A DNA stretch of 64,000 bases, from positions 44,015,169 to 44,079,168 of the forward strand of contig OX485806.1 of assembly GCA_950295325.1 (NCBI GenBank), given 5' to 3'. Position numbers and translations under genes: made by a program. Below are positions 12,091-24,128 of this stretch, in pieces. The notes under the pieces were generated by a model, which saw only the letters and a list, made by a program, of their open reading frames with translations, made no database searches and had not been told where the DNA came from. This stretch comes from Polytrichum commune. Lineage: Eukaryota > Streptophyta > Polytrichopsida > Polytrichales > Polytrichaceae. Every line of letters starts with the position of its first letter. The stretch's first letter is position 1.

Positions 12091-12161
12091 TGAATGACGT
12101 GTGTCATACACGTTTATGAAAAAGAACATATATATGAGACTAATAAATAAATTTGATTACT

Positions 12162-15100
12162 CTAAACTGTAGCATGGGCTAAGATCCCCCTTTCAAGAAT
12201 TGTTTTCACCTCCAAGAAACTGAGGGTAGGCGCATGCATGAAGAGGTCATGGTCGGCCTCTAGTTTGCAGACTTGTACGTAGAGATAATAAAGATGCTTA
12301 CAAGGTCGGAATGGACACCCGCGTCTACCCAGCTTAGCCATTGTCTCTTTGAACGCCGGACAATTACAGTCTGGGTAGGCACTGATTGAGAGATGGTAAA
12401 CTGATTCCGTGGGAGCTGGTTTAGATTGCAAAGTTACAACGCATCCAAAACCTGGTTGAGGTATCATTACTACCTTCAGATTACTTGCCTTCATTGCTCT
12501 AGCGGAATCAATGTTTTGCATGTGCTTCGAACTGGCACAAGTGATTGAGCGGCGCATGTTCTTTGACTTTCGTGTTTTAGGATAAACGTCCGCATTATCT
12601 GGCATTGGAACCTGTGACAGATCCGGTGGCGGTGCTGAACTGTTGAACGTGCGGCTCACAGGAACGCTTTGCTTTTGGGGAAGTTGAAATCCCGCATTCT
12701 CCAACGCCTCAATCTCGGAATGTGTGAGATTGGTCCCTATCTTCACAGGCCAAACCGACGGGATGGGAGGTCGTTCCTCGTAATCCGAAAATGGCTCTAT
12801 CCATCGTCGACGATACCCCTTCACACACCTCTCAATATCGTCAGCACAGAAAAAAAACTGCTCCACCACCTTCTGGTTGCCTTTTTGAGGGTGGGTCCAA
12901 AGGCCAGTGTATGTGGGAGCTGGTGTGCTCTTCCCGTTTTGGACGATACGGGATGTACACTTTTTTCGAGTGACAGCCATCTGCGCCCAACAAGCCTTCG
13001 CAGAAACCTTATTAAGTCGGGCAATGTGCCATAGCTTCTCATTCACACGAGTCTCCTCCACGACCGTCACCCGTCCAATATCTATGCCAGTTGAGGCAGG
13101 GGGTTGTGCTGGGCGTTCCACTTCCACTTGAACTTCCTCCTGGATGGTACTCAGATTTTGAGCACAAGCACGTGTCACCCTCCGACCCACTCGAGGACGT
13201 GAAAAATTAACAGTGTCTGGCCTATGAGTTTCTTCTTCGGCGCCAAGAGGAAGATCCGGCTTTCGTTTCCTCGACCCAAAAACCTCAGCTCCTTCAAGGT
13301 GTGCGTCTCGAGTACAGAAATCTTCGGCTCCGGGCATGTTCAAGATGGCTGCGTTCAGGGTAGTCGGATCCCTGGTTCGGTGAGCTCTGCGTTGGGCTGT
13401 CCGAAGTCGAAGTTCTTCTCTCGAGGGTCCAGAGCCTCCCGCTCCACCTTTGAGGTATTGATAGTACCCCACCACTTGCAGGAATGCTCTAACGTAATCG
13501 TCGACGGTTGCTACGTAGAGATCGCCACCCCTATTGTCGGACGCTTGCAACCATTTGTTGTGAACGGTCTCAGCAAGGTTGCAAGAGGGCATTTCAACTA
13601 GTTCATCCGGAGAATATTTCTTCTCCTGTACGAAGGCAACTGGTTAGAAAATGTTTGGAAACTCAATTCAGCAAGGAGAAGTTGTGGTGGGCCATGCCTG
13701 CTGCAACGCATGGATCCTCTAAAAATAGACATATTTTTCAGAAGAAGTTGTTGAGACACTGAAATAAATCTCAATGATGAAAACATAAAATTTAAAAGCT
13801 AAAGATTTGATATTGTTTAGATACTACATTAGACGCAGAGATAAGAATGCAAATTTAAATCATTAAAATTTTTGAATGAAAGAGTGCATACTTACCAGTT
13901 CCATGAATCCACCCCACTGCCTGTATCGGAAATGCCAAAACACAAGCCAGTGGTTCAAATGGTGGAGGCCAGCGTCAGAGGTGGCACCCGAAGATGTCCA
14001 CCAGGCTTTGATTGCCAAGTAACGTGTTTCAGCCTCTGCCACAGACCGTGCATCTTTGTACTGCATACATAATTTCTTGTGTTGATCTTGCAATTCGTGC
14101 ACGATGTATTGTTTGGTGTGTTTTTCTAGGGATTGCGTCCAATGGAAATAACACGTTCGCTCGCAGCCTTCCATGGGTATCTTTGGGTCTCCGGATCCGT
14201 AGATGATGCGCACAACGTTCCAATTGGCTTGCGCACTATCAACCATGAAACCTTTGAACTGCGGCTTGTGTATTCCATGCCTACCCATGACATGGTTAAG
14301 GTTCTTCCAGAAAACGAGTTGAGCATCTTTGTCTTGAGATTGGAAATCACAGCAAGCAATGGTGAGTACACGTTGGTAAGAGGAGTCGTACACGTGGCAG
14401 GCCATGGTGGTCCAGTTGGCAACTCGTTTGACGTGGTCGAACATCATCCAGGAGTGCTCTAAATCGCCGCTAGGTTGCATTCGGCGGACAAGGTCAACAC
14501 CACTGCCAGGTCCAACCTCGGACATCTTGAATATGAAGACCTTGTCGGAGTCATCCCCTTAGCCTGGAAACATGTTTCGTTGCACGTAGGCCTAGTTGCT
14601 AAGCCCTCTGAGCTTAGTGATGCCATCAAGAACGCCATATCTGCGCAAATACTTGAAACTGTAGACACGGTTTTTTAAGTTAGGGGAATTGAGCTCCTTG
14701 CAGCATTGGAAGATAGGCTCTAGCTGTTCCAGAGAAATTAAGGTGGGAGGGTCGTCTTCTTCGCGGAGCAAGACGTTACCTAAAACATCCTTGCTAGTTT
14801 CCAAGACTATTTTGGAAATGGTAGCCTGCGGGTTGCGGTCAACATGTTGTTCGATAAAATCGTCGATTATCTTCCGCGTGCCCCTATAGTCTCTTACCTT
14901 GACAGGATGTTTGTGGTTGCCTACATGGACGCAAGCACGCTCTTGCGTATCATCTCAAAAAACGTAAAAGATTTTTGCATTACAAGAGGCTACACAAACA
15001 GGAGGTTCTTTACAGATCTTACAGACTAATGTTGAAGTTGGAGGTGGAGCGTCTGCAACAAGGAAGGCATCTTTTGAAGAACCTTCGAACTCGACCTCGT

Positions 15101-16007
15101 TCATTCCATATGCGCGTTCAGGCCGATGCAGAAACCCACATTTGGGATTGTGGCATTGAAGATGACCTACACAGTTAGACGACCGGAATGACAGCCCCGG
15201 CGTGTTACTGATGTTAGTAGTCATAGTCTTTGTCCATATATGACCATCGTAACGTTTGTCCATACCTTCCATAGATTTAGCATTCTTATGGACGGCAGAT
15301 GGAAGGGTGGGAGGAAGAATGAAGATTACATCCCCATTGAACGACGGTGACAGGAAATCTACGTTCTCAGTACGGATGGAATCATAGTTCAGTTTTTTTA
15401 GGATTGACTTGCTTCCAGGCATACTACCCAGGGAACGAAGGGAGGGAAGAATGTTTATGAGTTTAGTAGTTTGCGAAGGTATAAGGAAAAGAGTAGTCCT
15501 ACATGAATCTTAAGAAGAGGAGGGAGATGGACGCTTAGCACTAGACCGGATTGATGGATGGGAAGGCCTCCCCTCTTCATCAGAAGAATCAAACAAATCG
15601 ATGCTAACGCGGAGACCTGGTTCGATCTTGACACGAGACAGTAAGGGGGCTTCAGTGCACAGTGTGGAGGAACTGCGAGGAGTGAGTAGGACTGTAGTCG
15701 CATTCATGGACTCCGACAAGCCAAAGACGCGATACCTTCCGGGCTTGATTTTCCAAACGTGAGCATTATTGTCTAACGTTACGGGCTGGACGTATAAGGA
15801 ATAAAGGACATTTTGAGTTTCCGGAGAGACAACATCTATCTCTAACCACAAGCTATCAGCATCGAAACCAAAACGAATGGATAGCCACTTGGGAGTGAGA
15901 TCAGCGGTTCCATCAGGGCCAGTAGGTATGCATGTAGGGATAAGAGATCCAGGGGAAACAAGTTCGATGGCATCGAAGAGTGGAGCTTGGACAGCAGTGG
16001 AAGACAT
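12162..16007 (-). pseudogene. MULE-like transposase with SWIM zinc finger (element 2)
   Basis: Exon A runs from ATG 16007 to 13896, a GT-AG intron spans 13895-13626, and exon B is 13625-12162. Reading N to C: a variable N-terminal domain; a cysteine-rich stretch (CVGHLQCHNPKCGF, then CKICKEPPVC, about 15200-15000); a MULE-type DDE core in 14525-13900 (CCDFQSQD, FMVDSAQANWN, CERTCYFHWTQ); and near the C-terminus a SWIM finger, C-x-C from 12368 followed by CKH about 20 residues later. Transposases of this family cut and join element ends in the nucleus. In-frame stops: TAA near 15510, TGA at about 14955, TAG at about 14592, and TAA about nine codons after that. I therefore call it a pseudogene unless unrecognised introns remove them. 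A TATA-like sequence lies at 16074-16083. It is divergent from the small gene at 17315. Confidence 0.75.
13626..13895 (-). other. Intron of the element 2 transposase gene
   Basis: A GTAAGTATGC donor (13895 leftward) and a CGTACAG acceptor (ending 13626) enclose 270 bp rich in A and T. The element 3 copy has an intron at the same position (GTGCGTC donor at about 58348, acceptor just before 58440), so the intron is old in the family. Confidence 0.65.
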
Positions 16008-16073
16008 TGAGAAACAATTTGACAATGCTATGGGAGAGGGAATTTGCAAAAGAGGGATCGAAAAGAAACAATG

Positions 16074-16083
16074 AAATATATAC
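16074..16083 (-). promoter_or_regulatory. TATA-like sequence for the element 2 transposase
   Basis: On the minus strand GTATATATTT lies about 70 bp upstream of ATG 16007, a usual distance for a plant TATA box plus a short leader. It is the only good TATA match between the two minus-strand frames. Confidence 0.4.
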
Positions 16084-16200
16084 ATGAGAGGTTGATGAAG
16101 ACGTTGGACATCCCAGACATGTACAGAATGTAGTCAGAAAATGTTTGGTTAAATATGAGAAATATTAATAATATGTATGAACAGTAATGTGAACAATACA

Positions 16201-16638
16201 TCATGGAGTGCCAGATGAAAATGGGGCCTTTGCCATATGGGGCCCTTTGCCATATTTGTCATTGTCATGTTTATGACAATGGTCAATCCCTAAACTACGA
16301 ACTGCAGTGCATCCTACGCAATCGAGTTTCTGACCTTTGGTTCTCCTCAATATGGATCTAGAGTAAGTGCGGGGTTTAATAACCCCTGCTCTAGAATAGG
16401 GATGAATCTTGAAAGTAGACTTCTTCTGTAACAGTGATGCATCAACTGCCCGCAAAGATGGAGTCTGTGGTTGAGGAGTGGGGACGACGACCGCCGGAGT
16501 AACTGAGCAGTCAGGTGGGTTGGCAGTCTTCATGTTGTTGACGTCTGCAGAACCATCGATTGACAACGTGGTGTCAATTTGAGATGAACTAGGAGCACCT
16601 ACTGGAGCAAGGCTTGGGAGACGTGAGTCAGTACCCAT
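16201..16638 (-). CDS. Hypothetical 145-residue protein upstream of the transposase
   Basis: The frame from ATG 16638 to TGA 16201-16203 is open and preceded by TATATA at 16694-16699 on the same strand. The first half is low-complexity (Ser/Thr/Pro/Val). The second half is basic and has two closely spaced pairs, CVGC and HCHKH, that could bind a metal ion, followed by DNDKYGKG. I do not recognise the family. It could be a separate small gene, or the first exon of a transposase transcript spliced to 16007. I see no counterpart upstream of the element 3 transposase, where exon 1 begins directly at 53094. Confidence 0.4.
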   Translation of the reverse strand: MGTDSRLPSLAPVGAPSSSQIDTTLSIDGSADVNNMKTANPPDCSVTPAVVVPTPQPQTPSLRAVDASLLQKKSTFKIHPYSRAGVIKPRTYSRSILRRTKGQKLDCVGCTAVRSLGIDHCHKHDNDKYGKGPHMAKAPFSSGTP

Positions 16639-16693
16639 TGGAGAAGATATTGATGAGATGACATGAGGGGAAATGGTAGCAATAATCGGGCAT

Positions 16694-16699
16694 TATATA
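16694..16699 (-). promoter_or_regulatory. TATA-like sequence upstream of the 145-residue frame
   Basis: TATATA sits about 56 bp upstream of ATG 16638 on the minus strand, within an otherwise AT-rich divergent spacer. The role is inferred from position only. Confidence 0.3.
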
Positions 16700-17314
16700 C
16701 AATTTGGGTAGACAGGAATACCCAAATATTTGACAACCTATTAGATCAAATAATAGTCAATATTTATTCAAGTAAATTTTGGACAACCTGTTTCATATAG
16801 GATTATAATGTACTCCATTAATAGTCATTACTTTATGACCACCAAATATGATACATGTCAGTATAGACTAATTTTCCTACGCACCAAATAAAAACACATT
16901 CTTGATTACCCAATATATGCTATGCCGAAATGCTGAAGTTAAACCTTAAAGTTGTCTATACCTTTTATGGGAAAATATTTATGGAGGCCGTCATTGTCAG
17001 GGGAGATGCGTAAATATATTGACAAATTCGAAATAGATTAATAACTGATGTCAGTGTTGTCAATGATCTAATCTCGATTCCAACGTTTTAGGGTTTAGGC
17101 GCGGAATTATAATTAGAGGACATAGCGTGCTAGAAATTAAATACAAAGGAAAGGGATTCGGAGTGTTTGCAATGGCTTTTCGGAGTGTTCGGAGTGTTTG
17201 CAATGGTCTTTCGGAGTGTTCGGAGTGTTTGGTTTTGTTTCTTTGTGTTGTAGTTGGGTCTCTAGTTTAATCGTTGTTGTACAAATTTGTGTTCATTTAT
17301 CGAAGTACCTAGCT

Positions 17315-18021
17315 ATGGAGGCTACGAGCAGTAAAACAGACAAAGTGAATGAGGCAGGTCGGGGGAGGAAGAAGAAGAGAGGTGGTATGAAATTCAGTGG
17401 GTCCAAGGCTTTGCGGCGGAACGCGTTGCGGAAGAGGGATGCGTCGGGTTCTTGCGAAGACGATAGAATAGTAGATGAAACTGATAAGATCGATGAGGAC
17501 GAGGCAGGAGGGTTTGGACAGACTATAAAGATGCAGGTGTTGAACATGTATGCAGTTGAAGAAAATGTTGAGGGTGAAGATGGAAGGGACAACAATAATG
17601 CGATTGAAGAGCAAGAATGTAGAAGGGACTCAAAATCGAGGAGTGATTCTTTGGGATTCGAACAAGACAGTGACGAAGAAGGGATCGATGGAGTTGTAAG
17701 TTTGAAGACCCTAAAGCCTTGAAAGATGAGTGTTAAACTTCAGTCAGTCTTACTTGCCTAGATGTGTTTGTACACTGCGATGAGATTGAGACATTGTTTG
17801 GTGAGATTTTTGGGCAGCAAGAAGTGCAGAGAGGTGTTGCAATCGAAGGAGCAACCAGCGAAGACGTGGTGGACAGCCAGAAACAAGGAGAGGAAGAAGA
17901 ATTAGGAGATGGATTACCGGTACTTATCCCAAACCCTAGAGAGAATGTAAATGAGGAAAATCGTCCGATGTTTATGATACTCCGACATCCAAATGGTTAC
18001 ATACAAAACAAGTTGATATAA
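17315..18021 (+). CDS. Small basic/acidic protein divergent from the transposase (element 2)
   Basis: Exon 1 runs from ATG 17315 to about 17695 and ends GGAGTT|GTAAGT. Exon 2 is about 17762-18021, ending TAA. The start shares RKKKRGG, FSGSK and a following Arg/Lys run with the element 3 and element 1 small genes, a likely nuclear localisation signal. The remainder is strongly acidic (DETDKIDEDEAGG, EQDSDEEG) and ends PMFMILRHPNGYIQ. No catalytic motif is visible. The best-looking donor and acceptor leave the two exon frames out of register, so the splice sites or one base may be wrong. The role is unknown; it could be a DNA-binding helper of transposition or a silencing antagonist, but nothing in the sequence decides this. 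Confidence 0.55.
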
Positions 18022-18306
18022 AGTTGTGAAATCCCGTGGGGTGAACCCGACGAGGAGAATGTGCTTGAAATCAAGAATGAACATGACGTCGGATTAGGAT
18101 CACATAAGGATATATAACGATTGCTTATAACGATTGTTTGTCACGTGATAGCTTCCAGTTGTCTGTACGTGTTGAGAACTTCTGATTATTTATTCTGTAG
18201 ATGTCTTTCTTATTGACTAAGTAGCAATTGCCGATGAAACGAGATAAATCAATAAATTCATTCTATGTGACTTTTAAATTGCACTTAGATAGTTCATTAC
18301 ATTATT

Positions 18307-18540
18307 GGGACCCGTGAAAGGCCGTGGAAGAGCGGGACCCTTGAAGGGCCGGGTATAACTAGCCGGGCTCTAGTAGCCCTTGCCGGCCCGGGACACTATG
18401 ACGGGCCGGGACCATGTGAAGGCCCGGGACCCTTTGTCGGGCCGGGTCCCTTTGTCGAGCCGAGTCCCCTTATCGGGCCGGGTCCATTTGTCGGGCCGAG
18501 TCCCCTTGTCGGGCCGGGATCCTTTATTCGGGAGGGTTTA
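18307..18540. repeat. GC-rich minisatellite, about 20-bp unit
   Basis: About ten degenerate copies of CCCTTTGTCGGGCCGGGTC, some with overlapping GGCCGGG/CCCGGCC inverted repeats. It stands out from the AT-rich surroundings and lies just after the small gene. The minus strand reads as a Gly-Pro repeat, a by-product of the unit and not a gene. Confidence 0.8.
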
Positions 18541-18821
18541 GGGATGTATTCACAGTTGATCGTCCTATGAAGGAGTCCAAAAGAGCTCAAGGAGTTACAA
18601 GGATGGAGGGCACCACCGGAGACTTGGAGAACGTAAGTCCATCTTCATCGACATATTTTCATGAGTCCATTGTTCCGAAGGAGTAAAGAAGTTTCTAGTG
18701 GCCTCAAAGTATGAGGTATGTGTGATTTTGGAAACCCTAATCTATTGTATGCTTAAGTTGTATACATGTTAGATGCTTGATCAGATTGGCTTCATCGAAT
18801 GCGAAACCCTTGAGATCTCAA

Positions 18822-21800
18822 GCCTATGATGAGGCAACCCAGCCTCGGAGGCTGGGTTTGTTATTTTTGTGATTTCAAGCTTTTGATTTTAGACCTGGTG
18901 CCAGAGATGTCGCAGGCACCCCTCTTTCGCACTCTCGAGTTAGATTCTGGCAGCCTATGATGAGGCAACCCAGCCTCGGAGGCTGGGTTTGCTTTTTTGT
19001 AATTTCAAGCTTTTGATTTTAGACCTAGTGCTTGCGATAGCGTAGGCACCCCTCTCTCGCACTCTCGAGTTGGTTTCTGGTAGCCTATGATGAGGCAACC
19101 CAGCCAGCCTCGGAGGCTGGGTTTTTTTTTGTGATGTTAGGTTTTTGATTTTGGACCTGGTGCCTGCGATAGAGCAGGCACCCCTCTCTCGCACTTTCAA
19201 GTTGGAATTCTGGCAGCCTATGATTAGGGAACCCAGCCTCGGAGGCTGGGCTTGTTTTTTTGATTTTAAGCTTTTGATTTTAGACATTTGAATTTGGATT
19301 CTAGCAGCCTATGATGAGGGAACCCTGCCTCGGAGGCTGGGTTAATTTTTGTGATGTTAAGTTTTTGATTTTGGACCTGGTGCCTCAGATAGCGCAGGCA
19401 CCCCTCTTTCGAACTCTCAAGTTGGATTCTGGCAGCCTATGATGAGGGAACCCAGCCTCGGAGGCTGGGTTCGTTTTTATTTTATTTTAAGCATTTGATG
19501 TTAGACCTTTGAATTTGGATTCTGGTAGCCTATGATGAGGCAACCTAGCCAGCCTCGGAGGCTGGGTTAATTTTTGTGATGTTAAGTTTTTGATTTTGGA
19601 CCTCGTGCCTGCGATAGCGCAGGCACCCCTCTCTCGCACTCTCAAGTTGGATTCTGGCAGCCTATGATAAGGGAACCCAGCCTCGGAGGCTGGGGTTTTT
19701 TTTTTGATTTTAGGTTTTGATTTTAGACATTTGAATTTGGATTCTGGCAGCCTATGATGAGGGAACCCAGCCTCCGAGGCTGGGTTAATTTTTGTGATGT
19801 TAAGTTTTTGATTTTGGACCTGGTGCCTGCGTTAGCGCAGGCACCCTTCTCTCGCACTCTCAAGTTGGATTCTGGTAGCCTATGATGAGGCAACCTAGCC
19901 AGCCTTGGAGGCTGGGTTAATTTTTGTGATGTTAAGTTTTTGATTTTGGACCTGGTGCCTGCGATAGCGCAAGCACCCCTCTCTCGCACTCTCAAGTTGG
20001 ATTCTGGCAAGCTATGATGAGGGAACCCAACCTCGGAGGTTAGGTTCGTTTTATTTTATTTTAAGCATTTGATGTTAGACCTTTGAATTTGGATTCTGGT
20101 AGCCTCAATGTGGCAAATGAGTAGTCCATTCGCATCTACAAGCAGCGTAGATGAAGATGGAGGGGTCATTTGTCAAAATCGGAAAATGTATGAAAAAATT
20201 ATGATGGTCTGAAGTTTCTAGGGGCTTTTTGGTAGGGACCCTCTCGGATCCAAGAGGGTGGTGGAGGGGTGGGATCTCCACATCATATTTTACTTTGGGA
20301 CCTAGGTTTGAAGGATGTGTGAGGTATTTCTTTGGGTATATGATATGTGAGAGTATATGTTTGTGTACATGATATGTCACATACACACCTTCTCGGATCC
20401 GAGAGGGTGGTGGAGGGGTGGGATCCCCACACCATATTATGCTTTGAGATCTAGGTTTGAAGGATGTGTGAGGTATTTCTTTGGGTATTTGATATGGGAG
20501 AGTATGTGTTTGTGCACATGATATGTCACATAGACACCCTCTCGGATCCGAGAGGGTGGCGGAGGGGTGGGATCCCCACATCAGATTTTGCTTTGGGACC
20601 TAGCTTTGAATAGGCATAACTCCCTCAATACTTGCCCGAACGTGGCAAATGAGTAGTCCATTCGCATCTACATAAAGCGTAGATGAAGATGAAGAGGTCA
20701 TTTGTCAAAATCGAGGAATGTATGAGAAAGGTATGATGGTCTGAAGTTTCTAGGGGCTTCTTGGTAGGTACCCTCTCGGATCCGAGAGGGTGGTGGAGGG
20801 GTGGGATCCCCACACCATATTATGCTTTGGGATCTAGGTTTGAAGGATGTGTGAGGTATTTCTTTGGGTATATGATATGGGAGAGTATATGTTTGTGCTC
20901 ATGATATGTCACATAGACACCCTCTCGGATCCGAGAGGGTGGCGGAGGTGTAGGATCCCCACATCAGATTTTGCTTTGGGACCTAGCTTTGAATAGGCAT
21001 AACTTCCTCAATACTTGCCCGAACGTGGCAAATGAGTAGTCCATTCGCATCTACATAAAGCGTAGATGAAGATGCAGGGGTCATTTGTCAAAATTGGAGA
21101 ATGTATGAGAAAGTTATGATGCTCTGAAGTTTCTAGGGGCTTCTTGCTAGGGACCCTCTCGGATCCGAGAGGGTGGTGGAGGTGATGGTGAAATAATTGG
21201 GTATGGACTAGAGAAGGACCCTCTCGGATCCGAGAGGGTCTTCACTTGAGGGCTTGAGGACCACATTTTGATTTCAAGGCTAGGCATTTAGTATGTGTAG
21301 TTGGGTCAACTTGTTTGGACTGATTCGGTTTTGATGGTGAATTAGTTGGGTATGGAGTAGAGAAGGACCCTCTCGGATCCGAGAGGGTCTTCACTTGAGG
21401 GCTTGAGGACCACATTTTGATTTCAAGGCTAGGCACTTAGTACGTTTAGTTGGGTCAACTTGTTTGGACTGCTTCGATTCTCATGGTGAATTAGTTGGGT
21501 ATGGAGTAGAGAAGGACCCCCTCGGATCCAAGAGGGTCTTCACTTGAGGGCTTGAGGACCACAATTTGATTTCAAGGCCAGGCACTTAGGATGTGTAGTT
21601 GGGTTGAACTTGTTTGGACTGCTTCGGTTTTGATGGTGAATTACTTGGGTATGGACTAGATGATGAGGGAACCCAGCCTCGGAGGCTGGGTTATTTTTTT
21701 TGATGTTAAGTTTTTGATTTTGGACCTGGTGCCTGCGTTAGCGCAGGCACCCCTCTCTCGCACTCTCAAGTTGGATTCTGACAGCCTATGATGAGGGAAC

Positions 21801-22225
21801 CCAACCTCGGAGGCTGGGTTTTTTTTTTGATTTTAAGCTTTTGATTTTAGACCTTTGAATTTGGATTCTGGCAGCCTATGATGATGGAACCCAGCCTCGG
21901 AGGTTGGGTTCATTTTTTTTGATTTAAAGCTTGTGAATTTAGACCTTTGAATTTGGATTCTAGCAGCCTATGATGAGGGAACCCAACCTCGGAGGCTGGG
22001 TTAATTTTTGTGATGTTAAGTTTTTGATTTTGGACCTGGTGCCTGCGATAGCGCAGGCACCCCTCTCTCGCACTCTCAAGTTGGAATTCCGGCAGCCTAT
22101 GATGAGGGAACCCAGCCTCGGAGGCTGGGTTTGTTTTTTTGATTTTAAGCTTTTGATTTTAGACCTTTCAAGTTGGAAATTGGCAGCCTATGATGAGGGA
22201 ACCCAGCCTCGGAGGCTGGGTTTTT
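18822..22225 (+). repeat. Element 2 hairpin array with CAGCCTC/GAGGCTG hairpins
   Basis: Tandem units with one perfect hairpin (arms AACCCAGCCTC and GAGGCTGGGTT, one G between). In about half the units a second hairpin is present (arms GGTGCCTGCG and CGCAGGCACC, loop ATAG). Units include GCCTATGATGAGG, TTTTGATTTTGGACCTGGTGCC and TCTCGCACTCTCAAGTTGG. The array lies between the small gene and the ParB-MTase, the same place as in elements 1 and 3, but its hairpin sequence differs completely. A different repeat block (20100-21657) is embedded in it. Confidence 0.88.
20100..21657 (+). repeat. Block of ACCCTCTCGG-type hairpins embedded in the element 2 array
   Basis: Two sub-arrays. From 20100 to 21190 long units contain GTGGCAAATGAGTAGTCCAT, GCGTAGATGAAGATG and one or two hairpins with arms ACCCTCTCGG/CCGAGAGGGT followed by GGTGGAGGGGTGGGATCCCC. 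From 21190 to 21657 units of about 125 bp contain the hairpin, CTTCACTTGAGGGCTTGAGG and ACCACATTTTGATTTCAAGG. The centre is AT throughout. Both outer borders fall in CAGCCTC units. So the block is an insertion of element-1-type hairpins into the element 2 array, or evidence that both types coexisted. Confidence 0.8.
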
Positions 22226-22474
22226 TTTTGTGTGTTTAAGGTTGTTCATCTTAATGTTATTCACTTTTTCTAAATCATATTCATTTGTTTTCCATATGCA
22301 GGTTTCTCCACGTATGATGACTCCGACTACAACAGTTTAGTCATTGGTTTACATGCTGTGACAACTATGTCTAATTATCTTGTCCAATTGACTCCTCCAA
22401 GACTTGTTATTCATGGGATTATTGATTTATAGTCTTTTCCTAATGGTATTGTGTTTCGTTTACCTATCTTGCAG

Positions 22475-24097
22475 ATGACTTTAGGCGATGTGCTTGTACC
22501 TGAGCAAGTCCCACCTCCATCTATAGATTCCTTTGAGGAGTTTAGCATTCCTTCGGAGAATCAACATTCTTCTACCTCATATGTTGCCGACATGGAAGAG
22601 GATATTCCTCCGAATGCCCCATCCTCCAGTCAACACGCTGCCGATACTAGCCATCATGTTGAGGAAGCCGATACCATACAGGACGCCACCCAAGAAGCGA
22701 TTGAGTCGAGCGACATACGCTCGCCAAAGCCCTTCCGTCCTCCTAGTGGTGTTGAACTTGGCATTGTTCACATGCCCCCTCATCTGGAGGACAAGGACCC
22801 TATGTGGAGCGCAAATGAGATGAGGTTGCTGCAGAAGAGTGACTATAACACAGTCATCTCCAAGCTTCGCACCAAACCCATTAAGAAGTCTCGATTCCTT
22901 ATTCCTCTTTGCCGTCTCAAGACCTACCCGAAGGTGCGTCCAATTGTCGATTCAGACGTCGAGATGTTGGCTAACGAGTTCATCAAAGGGTATCGAGAAG
23001 GTGATCGAATATTGTACGTGTCTCCTTTCGACATCACGGACAAGGACCTAGCGGTTCGAGAGGACGACGCCATCTGGTCTAACCCGCTATGGAAAGCCAC
23101 TAATGATGAGTTCGAGGAGTACTTGTCCTTTGATCATGATCTCCATCATTTTCGGAACAAATACTTTTACGTCTACGAAGGCAATCACCGCGTGACGGCT
23201 TGGATGGGTTACATCCACAAGTACCATTCCAATAATTCTGACTGGTACATTTCGGTTGACTGTATTGTTCTCAACGCGATGAACAACATCAACTGGTAAC
23301 TATACTTGCAAATCCATTTCCATTCATTTCATATTCAATTCAATCAGTGAAAGCTTGTTTTAATTCTGATATTGTAACTCACAGGTCCACGGAACATGAT
23401 TATGTTCAAGACAGTACTATTGCCAAGTTGCAAAGAATTCGAACCTTCGGCGCATTCAAACTTTCTGATTTCAAAGGTCTTATTAGCAAAGAGGACATGG
23501 CTATTTGCGAAGTTTATAAACCCCGTGTACCGTCATGGTATCCACTCACAATGGACATTTTCGTTAAATTCCTTCACGCAGTGAGTTTTCTTGAATTATG
23601 TACTTATCATTTTCATATTATGAAGTGCATCATGCGTTTCTTGCATCTTAATTATTGTCATACAGAGACAATGCGCTGCTGCACCCGACGCTGCTTGCTC
23701 GAACTACTACGAGACCGTGCCCGAGAATGAGAGGACTGGGCTTGGAGTCTAGAGCGCGATGAACAAGGCGATCACGAAGTGTGTCAAGTATTGGCGCAGC
23801 CAAAGGTTCGACAAGATGGTTGCAATCGCCAACCCAACCAATGGAGAGTTATTTGAACACGAGGTATTCAATTCCTTGGTCACATTTTCAGTTTCCAAGT
23901 CATCTGGTCTTTTTGCTTTTTCACTTTATTTTTGTTCCTATCAACTCTACTCTCAACTCAACTCGCAACTCTCACCTCTCAACTGTCAACTGTCAACTCA
24001 ACTCGCAACTCTCAACTCTCAACTCTCAACTCTCATCTCTCATCTCTCAACTCTCAACTCACAACTCACAACTCAACTCTCAACTCTCAACACTCAA

Positions 24098-24128
<31 letters not shown>

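Noticed and set aside
12091-12115. TGAATGACGTGTGTCATACACG as a terminal inverted repeat of element 2
   Set aside because: It contains a short local inverted repeat (CGTGT/ACACG), but I found no copy at the other end of the element.
18396-18590. Gly-Pro-rich minus-strand frame (GPGPTKGPGPT)
   Set aside because: Product of the GC-rich minisatellite, with no conservation or context.
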